From: Carettochelys insculpta
Lineage: Eukaryota > Chordata > Testudines > Carettochelyidae
DNA: 64,000 nucleotides
Assembly: GCF_033958435.1 (NCBI RefSeq)
Contig: NC_134137.1
Coordinates: 178,511,501-178,575,500, forward strand
Direction: 5' to 3'
Positions 45,015 through 56,503 of the stretch are shown here, piece by piece (position 1 is the first letter of the stretch; each line of letters begins with the position of its first letter). The translations under genes and the position numbers were made by a program. The notes below the pieces were generated by a model. That model saw only the letters and a list, made by a program, of their open reading frames with translations. It was not told the origin of the DNA and searched no databases.

Positions 45015-46330
45015 TTGTGGAGGCCTTCTAGCCCACGACCCGCTCCTGGCACAGTCCTGCAGGCCCTAGTCACAGGGCTCTGTCTGCCTCCCCTCCCCCA
45101 TCTCATCCAGCGCCTCTGGAGGTACCCTAGCAGTGCTGACTGGTGGGACTGGCTGGTGCTGGGGGACTGGGGTGATGACTGCTGGCTCCAGAACTTCCGC
45201 ATGACCAAGCGGACTTTTCTAGAGCTATGTCACTGGCTTGCCCCTGACCTCCAGTACCACGACACCCACATGTGGCCTGCACTCCCCATGGAGATAAGGG
45301 TAGTCATTGAGCTATGGAAGCTGGCCACCCTTGCCAGCCATGGCTCAGTTGGACACCAGTCCAGGGTGGGCAAGGCTCGGGTGAGCAAGGCTGACTCCTG
45401 GAGGTGAGTCAGGCTTGCATCACACACCCACCACAGGGAGTGAGAAGCGGGATCCCAGGCAAGGGGACCTTTCAGGGGACAGGTCTGGGGGACCCTGTAG
45501 GAAATGGGACTAGGGCAAGAGGGGCTGTGGGGCACCTCCCATGCAGCCACAATAGCGGATGTCCTCTCTCCCATGCAGGTCGTTCAGGTGATCAACACCC
45601 TTCTACTGTGGAGGACAGTCCAGGTTGGGGACCTCGACATCGCCATGGTGGGATTCCCTGGGATTCCCCAATTGCTTTGGTGCACTTGACGGCACCTACT
45701 TTGCCATCCAGGCCCCAGAGCATAGCACAGGGCAGTATATAAACTAGGAGGGGTACCACTCCGTGCTGCTGCAGGCCCTTGTGGATGCTAAGTGGCATTT
45801 CATGGGTGTTTGTGTCAGGTGGTCCGGCTGAGCCCATGACGCACGGATCTTCCAGAACTCCTGGCTTGGGTACCAGATGCAGGAGGTACCTACATCTCTC
45901 CATAGGAGCTCCCTGTTGGAAACCTCACCATGCCACTGTGCGTTGCGGCCGATGCAGCCTCCCCCTTGCAGCCATGGCTTATGAGACCCTACATGGGACA
46001 TACTGACCGCACTCAGGACCTTTTTAAACGAGCACCTGAACCACGCCTGAAACACTGTTGAGCGAGCGTTTGGGTGCCTGAAAGGGTGCTTGTGGTGCTT
46101 GCTCATGTGCCTTGAAGTCAGCCTCCCCAGAGTGCCCGCTGTTGTTGCAGCCTGCTGTGGTCTCCACAACTTTATGGAAAGAAAGCATGACTTGTTTATG
46201 CAGGGTTGGGCTGTGGGGACTAGCCATGGTTATGAGCAGCTGGCTGCTGTCCTGTGCCACCAGGCACCCTGGGGATGGGATGTGGGTCAGCGAGGACCTC
46301 CAAGAGGCCTTCTCTCAGGAGCTCCAGTGA
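45015..46330 (+). pseudogene. Harbinger transposase remnant of element C
   Basis: 45015-45407 has LIQRLWRYPSSADWWDWLVL, GDWGDDCWLQNFRMTKRTFL, ELCHWLAPDLQYHDTHMWPA and VVIELWKLATLASHGSVGHQ, colinear with A and B. After a probable intron (about 45403-45579, ending CATGCAG) it resumes with VVQVINTLLLWRTVQVGDLD. Beyond that the core is frame-shifted and has many stops: the first-Asp block reads in a shifted frame (HLDGTYFAIQAP equivalent near 45688), the second Asp lies in the SAHDARIFQN equivalent near 45835, and LKHC-stop-ASVW replaces the VERTFG Glu block. Older than A and B. Confidence 0.8.
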
Positions 46331-46608
46331 ACCTCCCTCAAGCACCTTCCACCATGACCCTCCACTACACCCCGCCTCTGCCCAGCACTCACCCGGGACA
46401 GAAATAAACTCTTTACTTGTTATTCACTGTAAAACACTTGTAACTTCACAAAAATGAACCTACAATTGAACCTCTCTAACAGTACTAAATAGTTATAACT
46501 CCATTCCAACAAGGGGCTATATACAGGGGTGAATGGTGGTGAACTATATACAGTGGGGAGGGTGGAAGAAATAAACTTGGAGGGGGAGGTCCAAGGGCAG
46601 GGGAGGGC

Positions 46609-48046
46609 TTATTTCTCCAGAGGGGTAGAGAGCTGTGACCTGTGCTGGGTGTATGAGCCCCTGCTTCCCTGGGTCCAGGGCCCCGTCGGGGCTGGGATAG
46701 GGTGGAGACTATGCAGAGATTGGGGTGGGGCGGGGGTGATGTGGCCACCACCTTGATAGGGGGGCTGGGAGGCCTGGTGGGGCTGGCTCACTCTGGCCCA
46801 CAGTGGTGATGAGCCATTTGGCCAGTGCAAGCTCGGTTGCTGGGAGGAGGTTGGGCAGGATCAGGTCAGTGAGGTCTGGGGTCAGGGGAGTGGCAGCAGG
46901 GGAGGCAGGAGGGCTGGCAGAGGTAGCTGTGGGAGGTGTGGCTGACTGCTCCAGGGTGTACTAGGCAATGAGCTGGAGTGCCATAGCAGCCTCAGCCCAC
47001 ACCTCCCACCACCAGGCCCTGTCCTCTTGCTCCGTGCGGAGCCACCGGCTCAGGACAGAAGTTTGATCTCTGATGGCTGTGGTGTGGCTGGCTGTCACCT
47101 TGTCAGGGTCCTGGCAACGGCGGCGGTGGCAGAATGTCCTCTGGTCCTGCCCATGGCCGGGCCCTGAGGATGGGGGTTCCCTAGCCCCTTGGGTGGCTGG
47201 TGTAGGGCTCCTGCCTCCTGGGATGGGACTTTTGTGGCCCTCAGATGGCAGAGCTGTGGAGACAGAAGGGGAAAGAGAGGAGACCCATCAGTCCTTCCAC
47301 AAGGCCTCAGGGGCTCTGCCCCCCACCCCCCAGCCAGATTCTGACCCAGCATCCATTGACCTGACTACCCTTGGGGATCCTAGGCAGCCGGGGGACCTGC
47401 ATGTGTGGGGCACACATCTGGTGTGGTCTGCCCCTCCGTCTTCTTCCCCGGGCATGCAGGTTGTGCTGTCCACAGGAGCAGGTGCTGGATGATGTGTTCA
47501 GTCCACTCCATGGGCCAGGGGACAGGCCATCCAGGATGCATCTGGATAGGTGCTGCCCCACCTGGTGCTTACCCATTGCCAATTGAAACAGGGGAGGGTG
47601 CCCCCCAGACCGTGGTGTCTGAATTGCCAGTTACCTACCTGGGGGTCCAGCGATGATATCAGGGGAGGCCCAGCTCAAGGTGGCCTGGCTGTAGAAGCTG
47701 GCAGAGATTGCTATCATGAGGGGGACCTCCTCGTCAGATGATGCTTCTGGCTACTCCTCCCGAGTCCTGGCTGAGGGCTCTGGCTGGTCCTGGGGCTCTG
47801 GCTCTGACTCGGAACCAGTTGTGTCCACCTGGGATTCCGGATCAGGCATCTCCTTGGGACTGAGGAGGTGGTCGAGGTCCTTACAGTGGAGGCAGATGGT
47901 GGTCCCTGCCCCTGAGGGGCTGACTGAGTCTCTGGCTTGGGACTGCTGCAGTTCTTTAGCTTTTGAGCGGACTTGCTTGGCTGTGCGTCAGGGTTGGCCA
48001 TGGTTGTGGAGCCCTGTGAAGAGCCGTGAAAGCTGCAGCATTCCAA
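46609..48046 (-). pseudogene. Probable partner-protein remnant of element C
   Basis: Placed where the MYB-like gene lies in A and B and converging with the transposase. A likely start is the ATG at 47998 (MANPDAQPSKSAQKLKNCSS), followed by Ser/Thr/Pro-rich sequence. Later pieces are STPRSNFCPEPV-like and, near the end (46609-46830), HWPNGSSPLWARVSQPHQAS. The frame is broken repeatedly. I cannot point to a MYB/SANT helix set here, so the function is inferred from position only. Confidence 0.4.
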
Positions 48047-48255
48047 TGCTAGCCACTGGTATTCAGGAGCACCTCTTCATCCCCCCAGAGGCCAAGGAGA
48101 TCTCTCACCTTGGCCTCGCTCCAAGATGGGGCCCTCATTTACTGCCCCTGGCTGCTGTCCTGGGATCCCTCTGCTGGGTCAGAGGGGGACTGCTGGGGGG
48201 GTGCAGGGGCCCTGGGAGCGTATCATGAGCCCAGTGGGGTGCCTTACTGGCCTGT

Positions 48256-48300
48256 AGAACATAAGAACATAAGAACATAAGAACATAAGAACATAAGAAT
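48256..48300 (-). repeat. CR1 3' octamer tail
   Basis: On the minus strand TTCTTATG repeated about five times, directly after GGTCTGACCCAGTATGGCCA. Terminal microsatellites of this sort are recognised by CR1-type RTs in place of poly-A. Confidence 0.9.
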
Positions 48301-48467
48301 GGCCATACTGGGTCAGACCAAAGGTCCATCAAGCCCAGCATCCCATCTGCCGACGGTGGCCAATGCCAGGTGCCCCAGAAAAGGAGAACAGAAGACAAGT
48401 GATTTATCTCCTGCCATCCATCTCCTGCCCTTGTTATGAAGGCTAGGGCACCATACTTTATCCCTGG

Positions 48468-51365
48468 CTAATAGCCATTTATGGACCTGACCTGCAAAAA
48501 TTTATCAAGCTCTTTTTTAAACCCTAATAGAGTCCTGGCCTTCACAGCCTCCTCGGGCAAGGAGTTCCACAGGTTGACTGTGCGCTGTGTGAAGAAAAAT
48601 TTCCTTTTATTAGTTTTGAACCTACTACCCATCAATTTCATTTGGTGTCCCCTAGTTCTTGTATTATGGGAAAAGGTAAATAATTTTTCTATATTCACTT
48701 TCTCCACACCGTTCATGATTTTATATACCTCTATCATATCGCCCCTCAATCGCCTTTTTTCCAAACTGAAAAGTCCCAGTCTCTCTAGCCTCTCCCCATA
48801 TGGGACCCTTTCCAAGCCCCTAATCATCTTAGTCGCCCTTTTCTGAACCTTTTCTAATGCCAATATATCTTTTTTGAGGTGAGGAGACCACATCTGCACG
48901 CAGTACTCGAGATGTGGGCGTACCATAGTTTTATATAGGGGAAGTATGATATCTTTTGTCTTATTATCGATCCCTTTTTTAATAATTCCTAACATCCTAT
49001 TTGCCTTACTAACTGCCGCTGCACACTGCGTGGATGTCTTCAGAGAACTATCCACTATAACTCCAAGATCCCTTTCCTGATCTGTCGTAGCTAAATTTGA
49101 CCCCATCATGTAGTACGTGTAATTTGGGTTATTTTTTCCAACATGCATTACCTTACACTTACCCACATTAAATTTCATTTGCCATTTTGCTGCCCAATCA
49201 CTCAGTTTGCTGAGATCTTTTTGTAGTTCTTCACAATCCCTTTTGCTTTTGACTGTCCTGAACAACTTGGTGTCATCTGCAAACTTTGCCACCTCACTGC
49301 TTACCTCATTTTCTAGATCATTGATGAACAAGTTGAACAGGATCGGTCCCAGGACTGACCCCTGGGGAACACCACTAGTTACCCCCCTCCATTGTGAAAA
49401 TTTACCATTTATTCCCACCCTTTGTTTTCTGTCTATTAACCAATTCCCGATCCATGAAAGGACCTTTCCTCCTATCCCATGACCACCTAATTTACATAAA
49501 AGCCTTTGGTGTGGGACCGTGTCAAAGGCTTTCTGGAAATCTAGGTATATTATGTCCACTGGGTGCCCCTTGTCCGCATGTTTATTAACCCCTTCAAAGA
49601 ATTCTAATAGATTAGACAGACACGACTTCCCTCTGCAAAAACCATGCTGACTTTTGCCCAACAATTCGTGCTCTTCTATGTGCCTTGCAATTTTACTCTT
49701 TACTAGTGTTTCTACTAATTTACCTGGTACTGATGTTAAACTTATCGGTCTATAATTGCCAGGATCTCCTCTAGAGCCTTTTTTAAATATTGGTGTTATA
49801 TTGGCCGTCTTCCAGTCATTTGGTACCAAAGTGGATTTAAAGGATAGGTTACAAACCACTGTTAATAACTCCGCAATTTCACATTTGAGTTCTTTCAGAA
49901 CCCTTGGGTGAATGCCATCTGGTCCTGGAGACTTGTTACTATTCAGCTTATCAATTAATTCCAAAACCTCCTCTAATGTCACTTCAATCTGAGTGAGTTC
50001 CTCAGATTTGTCGCCTAAAAAGGCTGGCTCAGATTTAGGAACCTCTGTAACATCTTCAGCCGTGAAGACTGAAGCAAAGAAATCATTTAATCGCTCCGCA
50101 ATGGCACTGTCTTCCTTGATCGCTCCTTTTATATCTTTATCATCCAAGGGCCCCACTGCTTTTTTAGCAGGCTTCCTGCTTCTAATGTATTTAAAAAACA
50201 TTTTACTATTGTTTTTTGAATTTTTGGCTAGCTGTTCCTCAAACTCTTTTTTGGCTTTTCTTACTACATTATGACAGTTAATTTGGGAGTGTTTATGTTC
50301 CTTTCTATTTTCCTCACTAGGATTTGACTTCCACTTTTTAAAAGCTGCCCTTTTCTCTCTCACTGCCTTTTTAACATGGCTGTTTAGCCATGGTGGTTCT
50401 TTGTTAGGTCTCTTACTGTGTTTTTTTATTTGGGGTACACATTTAAGTTGGGCCTCTAGTATGGTGTCTTTAAACAGTTTCCATGCAGCTTCCAGGGATT
50501 TTAGTTTAATTACTCTACCTTTTAGTTTCTGTTTAACTAGCTTCCTCATTTTAGTGTAATTCCCCTTTTTGAAATTAAATGCCAGAGTGTTTGACCGCTG
50601 CGGTGTTCTTCCCAACACAGGAATATTAAAAGTTATTATATTGTGGTCACTATTTCCAAGCGGTCCAGTAACAGTTACCTCTTGGACCAGATCCTGCGTT
50701 CCAGTCAAGACTAGATCGAGAATCGACTCTCCCCTTGTGGGTTCCTGTACTAGCTGCTCCAAGAAGCAGTCATTTAAGGCATCAAGAAATTTAATCTCTG
50801 AATCCCGTCCTGAGGTGACATGCACCCAATCAATATGGGGATAATTGAAATCTCCTATTATTACTGTGTTTTTTATTTTGATAGCCTCTCTAATCTCCCT
50901 CATCATTTCAGCATCACTATCACTGTCCTGGTTAGGTGGTCGGTAATATATTCCTAATGCCATATTCATATTAGAGGAATGAATTGTTATCCATAATGAT
51001 TCTATGGAACATTTTGATTCCTTTAGGATTTTTACTTCATTTGATTCTATATTATCCTTCACATATAGTACCACTCCGCCACCCGCACGACCTGTTCTGT
51101 CTTTCCGATATAATTTATATCCCGGTATGATAGTGTCCCACTGATTGTCCTCATTCCACCATGTTTCTGAGATGCCTATTATGTCAACTTCCTCCTTTGA
51201 TATGAGGTACTCCAGTTCACCCATCTTATTAGACAGACTCCTAGCATTAGTGTAAAAGCATGTTAGAAAACTACCACTATTTATATGTCCGCCTTTCACA
51301 GACGCGTTGGATTTTTTTATGCACGATTGTTTCACATCTGATCTTGCCCATATATTATTTCCCAC
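48468..51365 (-). CDS. CR1 ORF2: AP endonuclease + reverse transcriptase, 965 aa, open
   Basis: Nicks target DNA and copies the element RNA in place. It starts at the ATG at 51365 ([14 protein letters not shown]). The endonuclease (about residues 30-250) shows [39 protein letters not shown] (Glu), [23 protein letters not shown] (Asp/Asn), LVLTGTQDL and [10 protein letters not shown] (His). A basic linker follows. The RT (about 450-780) shows [71 protein letters not shown] and [11 protein letters not shown] (catalytic Asp pair). The C-terminus has [20 protein letters not shown] and [13 protein letters not shown]. All catalytic residues seen are intact and no stop interrupts. I cannot exclude subtle inactivating changes. 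Confidence 0.95.
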   Translation of the reverse strand: MGNNIWARSDVKQSCIKKSNASVKGGHINSGSFLTCFYTNARSLSNKMGELEYLISKEEVDIIGISETWWNEDNQWDTIIPGYKLYRKDRTGRAGGGVVLYVKDNIESNEVKILKESKCSIESLWITIHSSNMNMALGIYYRPPNQDSDSDAEMMREIREAIKIKNTVIIGDFNYPHIDWVHVTSGRDSEIKFLDALNDCFLEQLVQEPTRGESILDLVLTGTQDLVQEVTVTGPLGNSDHNIITFNIPVLGRTPQRSNTLAFNFKKGNYTKMRKLVKQKLKGRVIKLKSLEAAWKLFKDTILEAQLKCVPQIKKHSKRPNKEPPWLNSHVKKAVREKRAAFKKWKSNPSEENRKEHKHSQINCHNVVRKAKKEFEEQLAKNSKNNSKMFFKYIRSRKPAKKAVGPLDDKDIKGAIKEDSAIAERLNDFFASVFTAEDVTEVPKSEPAFLGDKSEELTQIEVTLEEVLELIDKLNSNKSPGPDGIHPRVLKELKCEIAELLTVVCNLSFKSTLVPNDWKTANITPIFKKGSRGDPGNYRPISLTSVPGKLVETLVKSKIARHIEEHELLGKSQHGFCRGKSCLSNLLEFFEGVNKHADKGHPVDIIYLDFQKAFDTVPHQRLLCKLGGHGIGGKVLSWIGNWLIDRKQRVGINGKFSQWRGVTSGVPQGSVLGPILFNLFINDLENEVSSEVAKFADDTKLFRTVKSKRDCEELQKDLSKLSDWAAKWQMKFNVGKCKVMHVGKNNPNYTYYMMGSNLATTDQERDLGVIVDSSLKTSTQCAAAVSKANRMLGIIKKGIDNKTKDIILPLYKTMVRPHLEYCVQMWSPHLKKDILALEKVQKRATKMIRGLERVPYGERLERLGLFSLEKRRLRGDMIEVYKIMNGVEKVNIEKLFTFSHNTRTRGHQMKLMGSRFKTNKRKFFFTQRTVNLWNSLPEEAVKARTLLGFKKELDKFLQVRSINGY

Positions 51366-51475
51366 GTTCCCTATCTGACTAACTTCTAGGGAATCCCTGT
51401 CTATGGAGCCTCGTGTAAGAGAAGTCTCCGTCCGATCCAGGTGCTCCCCCGCACCAATCGGCTTTCCCCCACCTC

Positions 51476-52396
51476 TTAGTTTAAAAACTGCTCTATGACC
51501 TTTTTAATGTTTAATGCCAGCAGTCTGGATCCACCTTGATTTAGGTGGAGCCCATCATTCCTGTATAGGCTCCCCCTACCCCAAAAGTGTCCCCAGTTCC
51601 TAATAAATCTAAACCCCTCTTCCCTACACCATCGTCTCATCCACGCATTGAGACTCTGAAGTTCTGCCTGTCTATCTGGCCCTGCGCGTGGAACTGGAAG
51701 CATTTCAGAGAATGCCACCAAAGATGTTCTGGATTTCAGTCTCTTTCCTAGTAACCTAAATTTGGCCTCCAGAACATCTCTTCTACCCTTCCCTATGTCA
51801 TTGGTACCAACATGTACCACGACGACCGGCTCCTCCCCAGCACTGCCCATAAGTCTGTCTAGATGCCTCGAGAGATCCGCAACCTTTGCACCAGGCAGGC
51901 AAGTCACCATACGGTTCTCCCGGTCATCACAAACCCAACTATCTATATTTCTAATGATCGAATCCCCCACTACTAAAACCTGTTTCTTCCTAACAGCTGG
52001 CGCTCCCTCCCCCGGAGAAGTATCCTCGGCACGAGAGGATACATCACCCTCTGGAAGGAGGGTCCCAACTACGGGATGGTTTCCCTCTGCTCCCCTTGAC
52101 TGCTCTCCTTCCCTGAGCCTTTCATCCTCCGTAACAGCCTCAGGACTGTCAGATTGGAGGTGGGACAGCCCTACTATGTCCCGGAAAGTCTCATCCACAA
52201 ACACCTCTGCCTTCCTTAGCTCCTCCAGTTCAGCCACCCTGGCCTCCAAAGCACGCACTCGGTCTCTGAGGGCCAGGAGCTCCTTGCATCGAGCGCACAC
52301 ATACGCCACCCGCCCACAGGGTAGGTAGTCATACATACTGCACTCGACACAATAAACAGGATAGCCCCCACTCTGCTGCTGGGCTTCTGCCTCCAT
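51476..52396 (-). CDS. CR1 ORF1: zinc-finger/coiled-coil/SGNH-esterase protein, 306 aa, open
   Basis: RNA-associated accessory protein of CR1. It starts at 52396 ([20 protein letters not shown]). Residues about 16-38 carry a cysteine set (CVEC..C..CARC) that may bind zinc. Residues about 40-70 form a coiled coil ([20 protein letters not shown]). An acidic Ser/Glu linker follows, then from about 135 an SGNH/GDSL esterase-like domain with [16 protein letters not shown] (Ser), [20 protein letters not shown] (Gly/Asn), [12 protein letters not shown] and [20 protein letters not shown] (Asp/His). The Ser, Asn, Asp and His expected of the family are all present. 110 bases separate it from ORF2. Confidence 0.92.
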   Translation of the reverse strand: MEAEAQQQSGGYPVYCVECSMYDYLPCGRVAYVCARCKELLALRDRVRALEARVAELEELRKAEVFVDETFRDIVGLSHLQSDSPEAVTEDERLREGEQSRGAEGNHPVVGTLLPEGDVSSRAEDTSPGEGAPAVRKKQVLVVGDSIIRNIDSWVCDDRENRMVTCLPGAKVADLSRHLDRLMGSAGEEPVVVVHVGTNDIGKGRRDVLEAKFRLLGKRLKSRTSLVAFSEMLPVPRAGPDRQAELQSLNAWMRRWCREEGFRFIRNWGHFWGRGSLYRNDGLHLNQGGSRLLALNIKKVIEQFLN

Positions 52397-52934
52397 TTCC
52401 TACTCTAGTTATATATGAGGGTTAATTAAATGTTTCAGATAGAGGTTGTTATAAAGGATTTAGTTTAAGGGCAACAGAAGTCACTGGCTCCCTCCAAGCT
52501 CCCCCCTCTAAACTCCCCTCTCCAAACTCCCTCCTGTTAGCACGCACCCTGTTTGCCAGCACCCAGTCGCAAAGCTCCCTGGTCGCTTACTAGCAGGGTT
52601 TAAGTGCTCGGCCTCCCTGATAGCTCCTCCCTCTGCCTACAGCTCAGCCAATCAGCACACGGTGTTTCAATTCAAACCTAATCAGCTTCCAACTGCCTGC
52701 CTGCCTGCCTGAGCACACGGCCTTTCAAACAAACAAACAAACACTCAGCTCAGCACTCCAAACAAACAAACTCCAAACTCCAAACAAACACACAAGCCCA
52801 AAACCTCCAAATATAAGCAGCCACTTACCCCAAGGTGCTTTAGTTTGCTCCTTCCTTCTCCTCCTCCAGGAGAGCCTCTCCAAACTCCCTCCTGTTAGCA
52901 CGCACCCTGTTTGCCAGCACCCAGTCGCAAAGCT
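52397..52934 (-). promoter_or_regulatory. CR1 5' UTR with duplicated unit (internal promoter region)
   Basis: A 59-bp sequence (minus strand AGCTTTGCGACTGGGTGCTG ... GGGAGTTTGGAGAG) occurs at 52876-52934 and again, unchanged, at 52518-52576, 358 bases apart. The two copies mark a partial tandem duplication at the 5' end, where the promoter of a LINE lies. CAAACAAA runs (52733-52790) lie between the copies. Confidence 0.8.
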
Positions 52935-53345
52935 GACTTCATGGTGTGAAGCAGCTTCATGGTGTGTGGCTGGGAGCTTGTGTGCCTGTGGCTGGCAACA
53001 CACTCTCAGCTTCATGCATGGTGTTTCCAGCTCCTTGCAGCTTTAAACATGGCCGGACCCAGAGACCGTAGAGCCCCGCCGGTGCTGGCAAGGGTGTCTC
53101 TGTGCTACAGCTGGCTGGTGCCATGGAGGACCTGATCTTTCAAAAGAGCAGGCTGCAGAGTCTCTACACACACCCTCTTTCTAAATTGGATTTCGAAAGA
53201 GGGTGCTCTTCCTGACACGGGAAATGGAAGAGCAATGTCAAAAGGTGTTCCTCCAAAAATAATTTTGAAAGAGAGCGTTGTGTGTGTCAATGCTCTGTGT
53301 GATCTTCCAAAATTAGGCATCTGTTCAAAATTATTTCCGGAAGCA

Positions 53346-53453
53346 CTTGCTAGCATAGATGCTGCCATAGTGCCTATTTTGAAAAAGTGCCATTGGACCC
53401 CATTATGGCTTATTTTGAGATGGCGCTATTCTGTGTCTTAACAGCGCTTCTTT
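53346..53453. mobile_element. MITE fragment
   Basis: CACTTGCTAGCATAGATGCT to GCTATTCTGTGTCTTAACAG matches in kind the interior of the MITE at 59714-60126 (GTGCCATTGGACACCATTAT, GCGCTATTCTGTGTCTTAAC). Truncated on both sides. Confidence 0.6.
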
Positions 53454-53664
53454 GACTGTGTCTACACTTGCATTGCTCTTTTGAAAGAGGTATGCAAATG
53501 AGGGAAATATAAAATGCAGATAAAGTGCAGACTTACATATCTGGTGCTTCATTTGCATATTCTTCTTTTGAGAGAGGAAAAGCAGTGTAGACGTGGCTCT
53601 TTCTAAAGTAAACCCCATCATTGAAAGAACCCTTCTTCCCATAAAAAAAAAGGGAGATGCAGCC
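53454..53664. mobile_element. Half of a palindromic Harbinger-type MITE
   Basis: GACTGTGTCTACACTTGCAT with ATGCAAATGAGGG; same family and same half as 6713-6925, ending at a poly-A run. Confidence 0.65.
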
Positions 53665-53668
53665 TATG

Positions 53669-53822
53669 TGTATGTCTACACTACAAAATTATTCTGCAAT
53701 AGCTTAGTTCGGAGTTGTTATTCCAAAATAAGTTGTTCTGGAATAACACGTTCACCCTACAGGGAAGCCCCAAAATAAGCAAAATTTATTCCAAAATAGT
53801 GTGCACACACATAATATAGCCT
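53669..53822. mobile_element. Short MITE
   Basis: TGTATGTCTACACTACAAAA at the left, GGAATAACACG / AATAACACG arms, and a right end near GTGTGCACACACATAATATA. Confidence 0.5.
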
Positions 53823-53878
53823 ACTTAGGAATAGAGCCCTTGGAAGCACATAAAAGACAAGCACTTGCAACCATTATT

Positions 53879-54357
53879 CTACATCTACACAGCAGCATTA
53901 TTTTGGAGTAAGCTATTTCAGAATAGTTTATTTCAAATAGCCCCCTCCTTTTGGAAGGGACATGATAATGAAGGATTTTGGAAGATGCAAATGAGGCGCT
54001 GCCATGCAGATGCAGCAGCTCATTAGCATGATGGCAACTGTGCACAATTTGAAAGTGCCACTTTCGAAATGCATGGTATCCGTGTAGCGGGGGGCCTTTC
54101 GAAAGGAACCCTGATTTCAAAAGCCTCTTCTTCCCATTTGGTTTTGGGAAGAAGGGGCTTTCAAAATCAGGGGCTCCTTTCTAAAAGCCCCTGGCTAGAC
54201 AGGCATCGTGCATTTTGAAAACAGCACTTTTGAATGGTGTGTAGCTGCCATTATGCTAATAAGGCACTGCATATTCATGACAGTTCCTTATTAGCATCTT
54301 TCAAAATCCTTCATTACCATGCCCCTTCCGAAGGGAGGGGTCTTGTGTGGCCATAGC
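53879..54357. mobile_element. Palindromic MITE inserted in another MITE end
   Basis: 53879-53940 is the left arm of one family (CTACATCTACACAGCAGCAT). It is broken at 53941 by a palindrome running to 54357: CCTTTTGGAAGGGACATGAT on the left, GGCTATGGCCACACAAGACC (reversed) on the right, and inner arms with GAAGAAGGGGCTTT. The left terminal bases of the inner element are lost. Confidence 0.6.
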
Positions 54358-54386
54358 CTTTTAGAAAAGTTGTTATTCCTCATTGT

Positions 54387-54770
54387 GGCTTTGTCTACAC
54401 TACAGAGATCTTTCAAAAGAAGCCCTTCTGGAAAAGTCTCTTCCAAAAGAACTTATTTCGAAAAAGCGCGTCCACACACAAAAAATAGATTGAAAAAGCA
54501 ATCTGCTCTTTCGAAAGAGAGCATCCACACAGCCCTAACTCTTTTGAAAGAAAGGGCCAGGGATTGAAAAATCAGGTGCCCTGAAGACTGCTGTTTCAAA
54601 AAAAAGGGCCTCTGGAGTGTCTTCACACATTTTCTTTCAAAAGAAGCTTTTGAAAGAAGGGGTTCTTCTTGAAACTGGAGTGGAAGGGTGCTTGGGCTGT
54701 GTAGACACTCGCAAAGTTATTTCAGAATAGCAGCTGCTATTCTGTAAAAACTTTGCTGTGTAGACATACC
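54387..54770. mobile_element. MITE, composite
   Basis: Left end GGCTTTGTCTACACTACAGA, right end (reversed) GGTATGTCTACACAGCAAAG. Interior arms CTTTCAAAAGAAGCCC and CTTTCAAAAGAAGCTTTTGA. The two ends differ in the second half of the repeat, so it may be a fusion of two family members. Confidence 0.55.
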
Positions 54771-55744
54771 TTCTAAGAGGTTAGGTCATTTTCCCTCATT
54801 GCTCTGACTTAGGGGTTACAACATTTAAAATGTACAACATACAGTTATCAAATAAACAACAATTATTTATTCATTAGACTATGCTCTGCAACCATTAGCA
54901 AAGGTTTTTTTATGTAAACATTGAAATATTGATTAAAGTACAAGTGCATATTGACTTCATAAAACTCCAAAGCATCTCATAACCTGGAACACCATAACCA
55001 GATTCCTTTCTATGCCTGTTACTCTCACCACTTGTTGAAGCTGTTTAAGCACCATTACCATTTACTATGAAGCAGGAAACAATTACAGTGAATAAGGCCA
55101 AGCACAGTTCCGATATTCAAGTAGATTATATTTTTTAAAAATGTTTTTTTAAGATAACAGTTTTGATAGTGATTGCAGGAAGGAAATATATTAGCAATTA
55201 AAGCAATGTGTTTTAGCAAAACAAGCAATAAACTGCTTAACACTGAGCTCCTGTGAATTAAGAGCCGGAACAACATTGGGCAAAAGTCAAGGTTATGCTG
55301 ACACATTTATTTCTCAGTAAATGAAGACTGTTTAGTTTTAATGCATTTGTGGTTAGCAATAGTTTCACAAGATCAATGTAAATTCATTTTGAACTAGTAA
55401 GTAATGCGTTAATGAGACTTCTAACAGCATGCTTTCACACCTTACAATTTCTTACGTTTAAAATGCCTGTAGGTGATCCTATTTTTCCTGGCATGTGATA
55501 ACACACAAATAATATTGTGCCATATTGTATGGGTTCTGCTTTAGGTGTATTTGGTGACGCTGCTGTTTCATTTTAACAACTACAGTACCCAATCATGTGT
55601 TTATGCCAGAGTGTGTTACTGTTCCTCTAATACTAAAACTTTGATTTCAGAGAAAATTTAAATGATTCTTTTTATAATGTTGCATAAAATAACTTACATG
55701 AAAAGCAAATTATAATTTGCCACAAAAGACTGATGCCTTTCATG
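54771..55744. other. Unassigned AT-rich DNA
   Basis: No feature recognised. Confidence 0.4.
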
Positions 55745-56503
55745 AGCTAACTCATTTTCAAAGCAGAAACATGATGATCTTTCTTGTGTATTGTCACTAG
55801 CACGGATCTTGTCCATTCCTTAGGTGTCTTCCCTTCTTTCCATGCTATATTACATAGTTGGTGTATTTCCTGAATTATACATTCTCTGTTGTATTTAGTC
55901 ATCTCTCCCATAATCTTATAATTTCCAGGGCTCTTGTTGTTTTATAGGCATTGCACTGCTCTTTCTACTTTCTCTTTCAAAATATTGGTCTTGCTCTCGA
56001 TGCTCAGTGGAGAGATCTCTTTCAATTCTTGGATTGGTCTCTCTGAGACACTTGGGTCCAACTGTGCTTTGTATAGATCAGGGCAATATTTCATCCATCA
56101 TTGCACAAGCTTCTCCTTCTTCATGAGCACCTCTTTGTTCTCATCTTTGATCGTCATCTGCTTTGGCTGTCACTTCCTATTAATATTCCTAATCTTATAC
56201 ACCTCCCTGGTCTTACATGTGCTGTAATACCTGTCTATATCTTCACACTGCTCCTCTAACCGTTTTGCCTTATACTTTCTGGCTGCTTTCTTTACCTCGT
56301 TGCATTTCACCCTTTATTGCTGTTCTGCCCTCTCAGAAACATGCCTTCTGATCTTCAACGCTCTCTTCCCTTGGACCAACTTCAGTGTCTCCTGTGTGAT
56401 CACTTCTTATTGATCTTCTCTTCTTCCAAAACAGTCTTCTTAATTGTCTTTTCTATCGCCACAGTTATCCCTTCGACTCTCTTATCTAGGTCTTTCTTTC
56501 GTG
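55745..56503 (-). pseudogene. Non-LTR LINE fragment (linker and start of reverse transcriptase)
   Basis: Minus-strand translation reads YKAQLDPSVSERPIQELKEI, SIESKTNILKEKVERAVQCL, NNKSPGNYKIMGEMTKYN, IIQEIHQLCNIAWKEGKTPK and EWTRSVLVTIHKKD: the finger region of an endonuclease-type LINE RT (SPGxDxI and a KEWxxSVxxxIxKKGD block). Upstream to 56503 is the charged linker. Stops are frequent. The clade is not certain; RTE-like is my first choice. A different family from the inverted LINE at 57300-58935. Confidence 0.6.

Larger units (their letters stand above)
48256..52934 (-). mobile_element. Full-length CR1 LINE, both ORFs open
   Basis: From its 5' end at 52934: a 5' UTR with two copies of a 59-bp unit, ORF1 (52396-51476), 110 bases, ORF2 (51365-48468), a 3' UTR of about 210 bases and an octamer tail (TTCTTATG)n at 48256-48300. 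No poly-A, no obvious target duplication, as usual for CR1. It sits inside Harbinger element C. Length about 4.68 kb, close to full-length CR1. Confidence 0.9.
44570..53345. mobile_element. Harbinger element C, older, interrupted by CR1
   Basis: It starts GGCTATGTCTACACTACACC. The transposase reads on the plus strand (45015-46330) and the partner-like ORF on the minus strand (46609-48046), again converging; so the element is reversed relative to A and B. Its right-hand part resumes after CR1 at 52935 with ATCTTTCAAAAGAGCAGGCT near 53129, matching in kind the left end (TTTCAAAAGATC). The right terminal repeat is not found and may be lost about 53345. Confidence 0.6.

Noticed and set aside
48256..48300. 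CRISPR-like or satellite array
   Set aside because: The octamer repeat has no spacers and sits exactly at a CR1 3' end.
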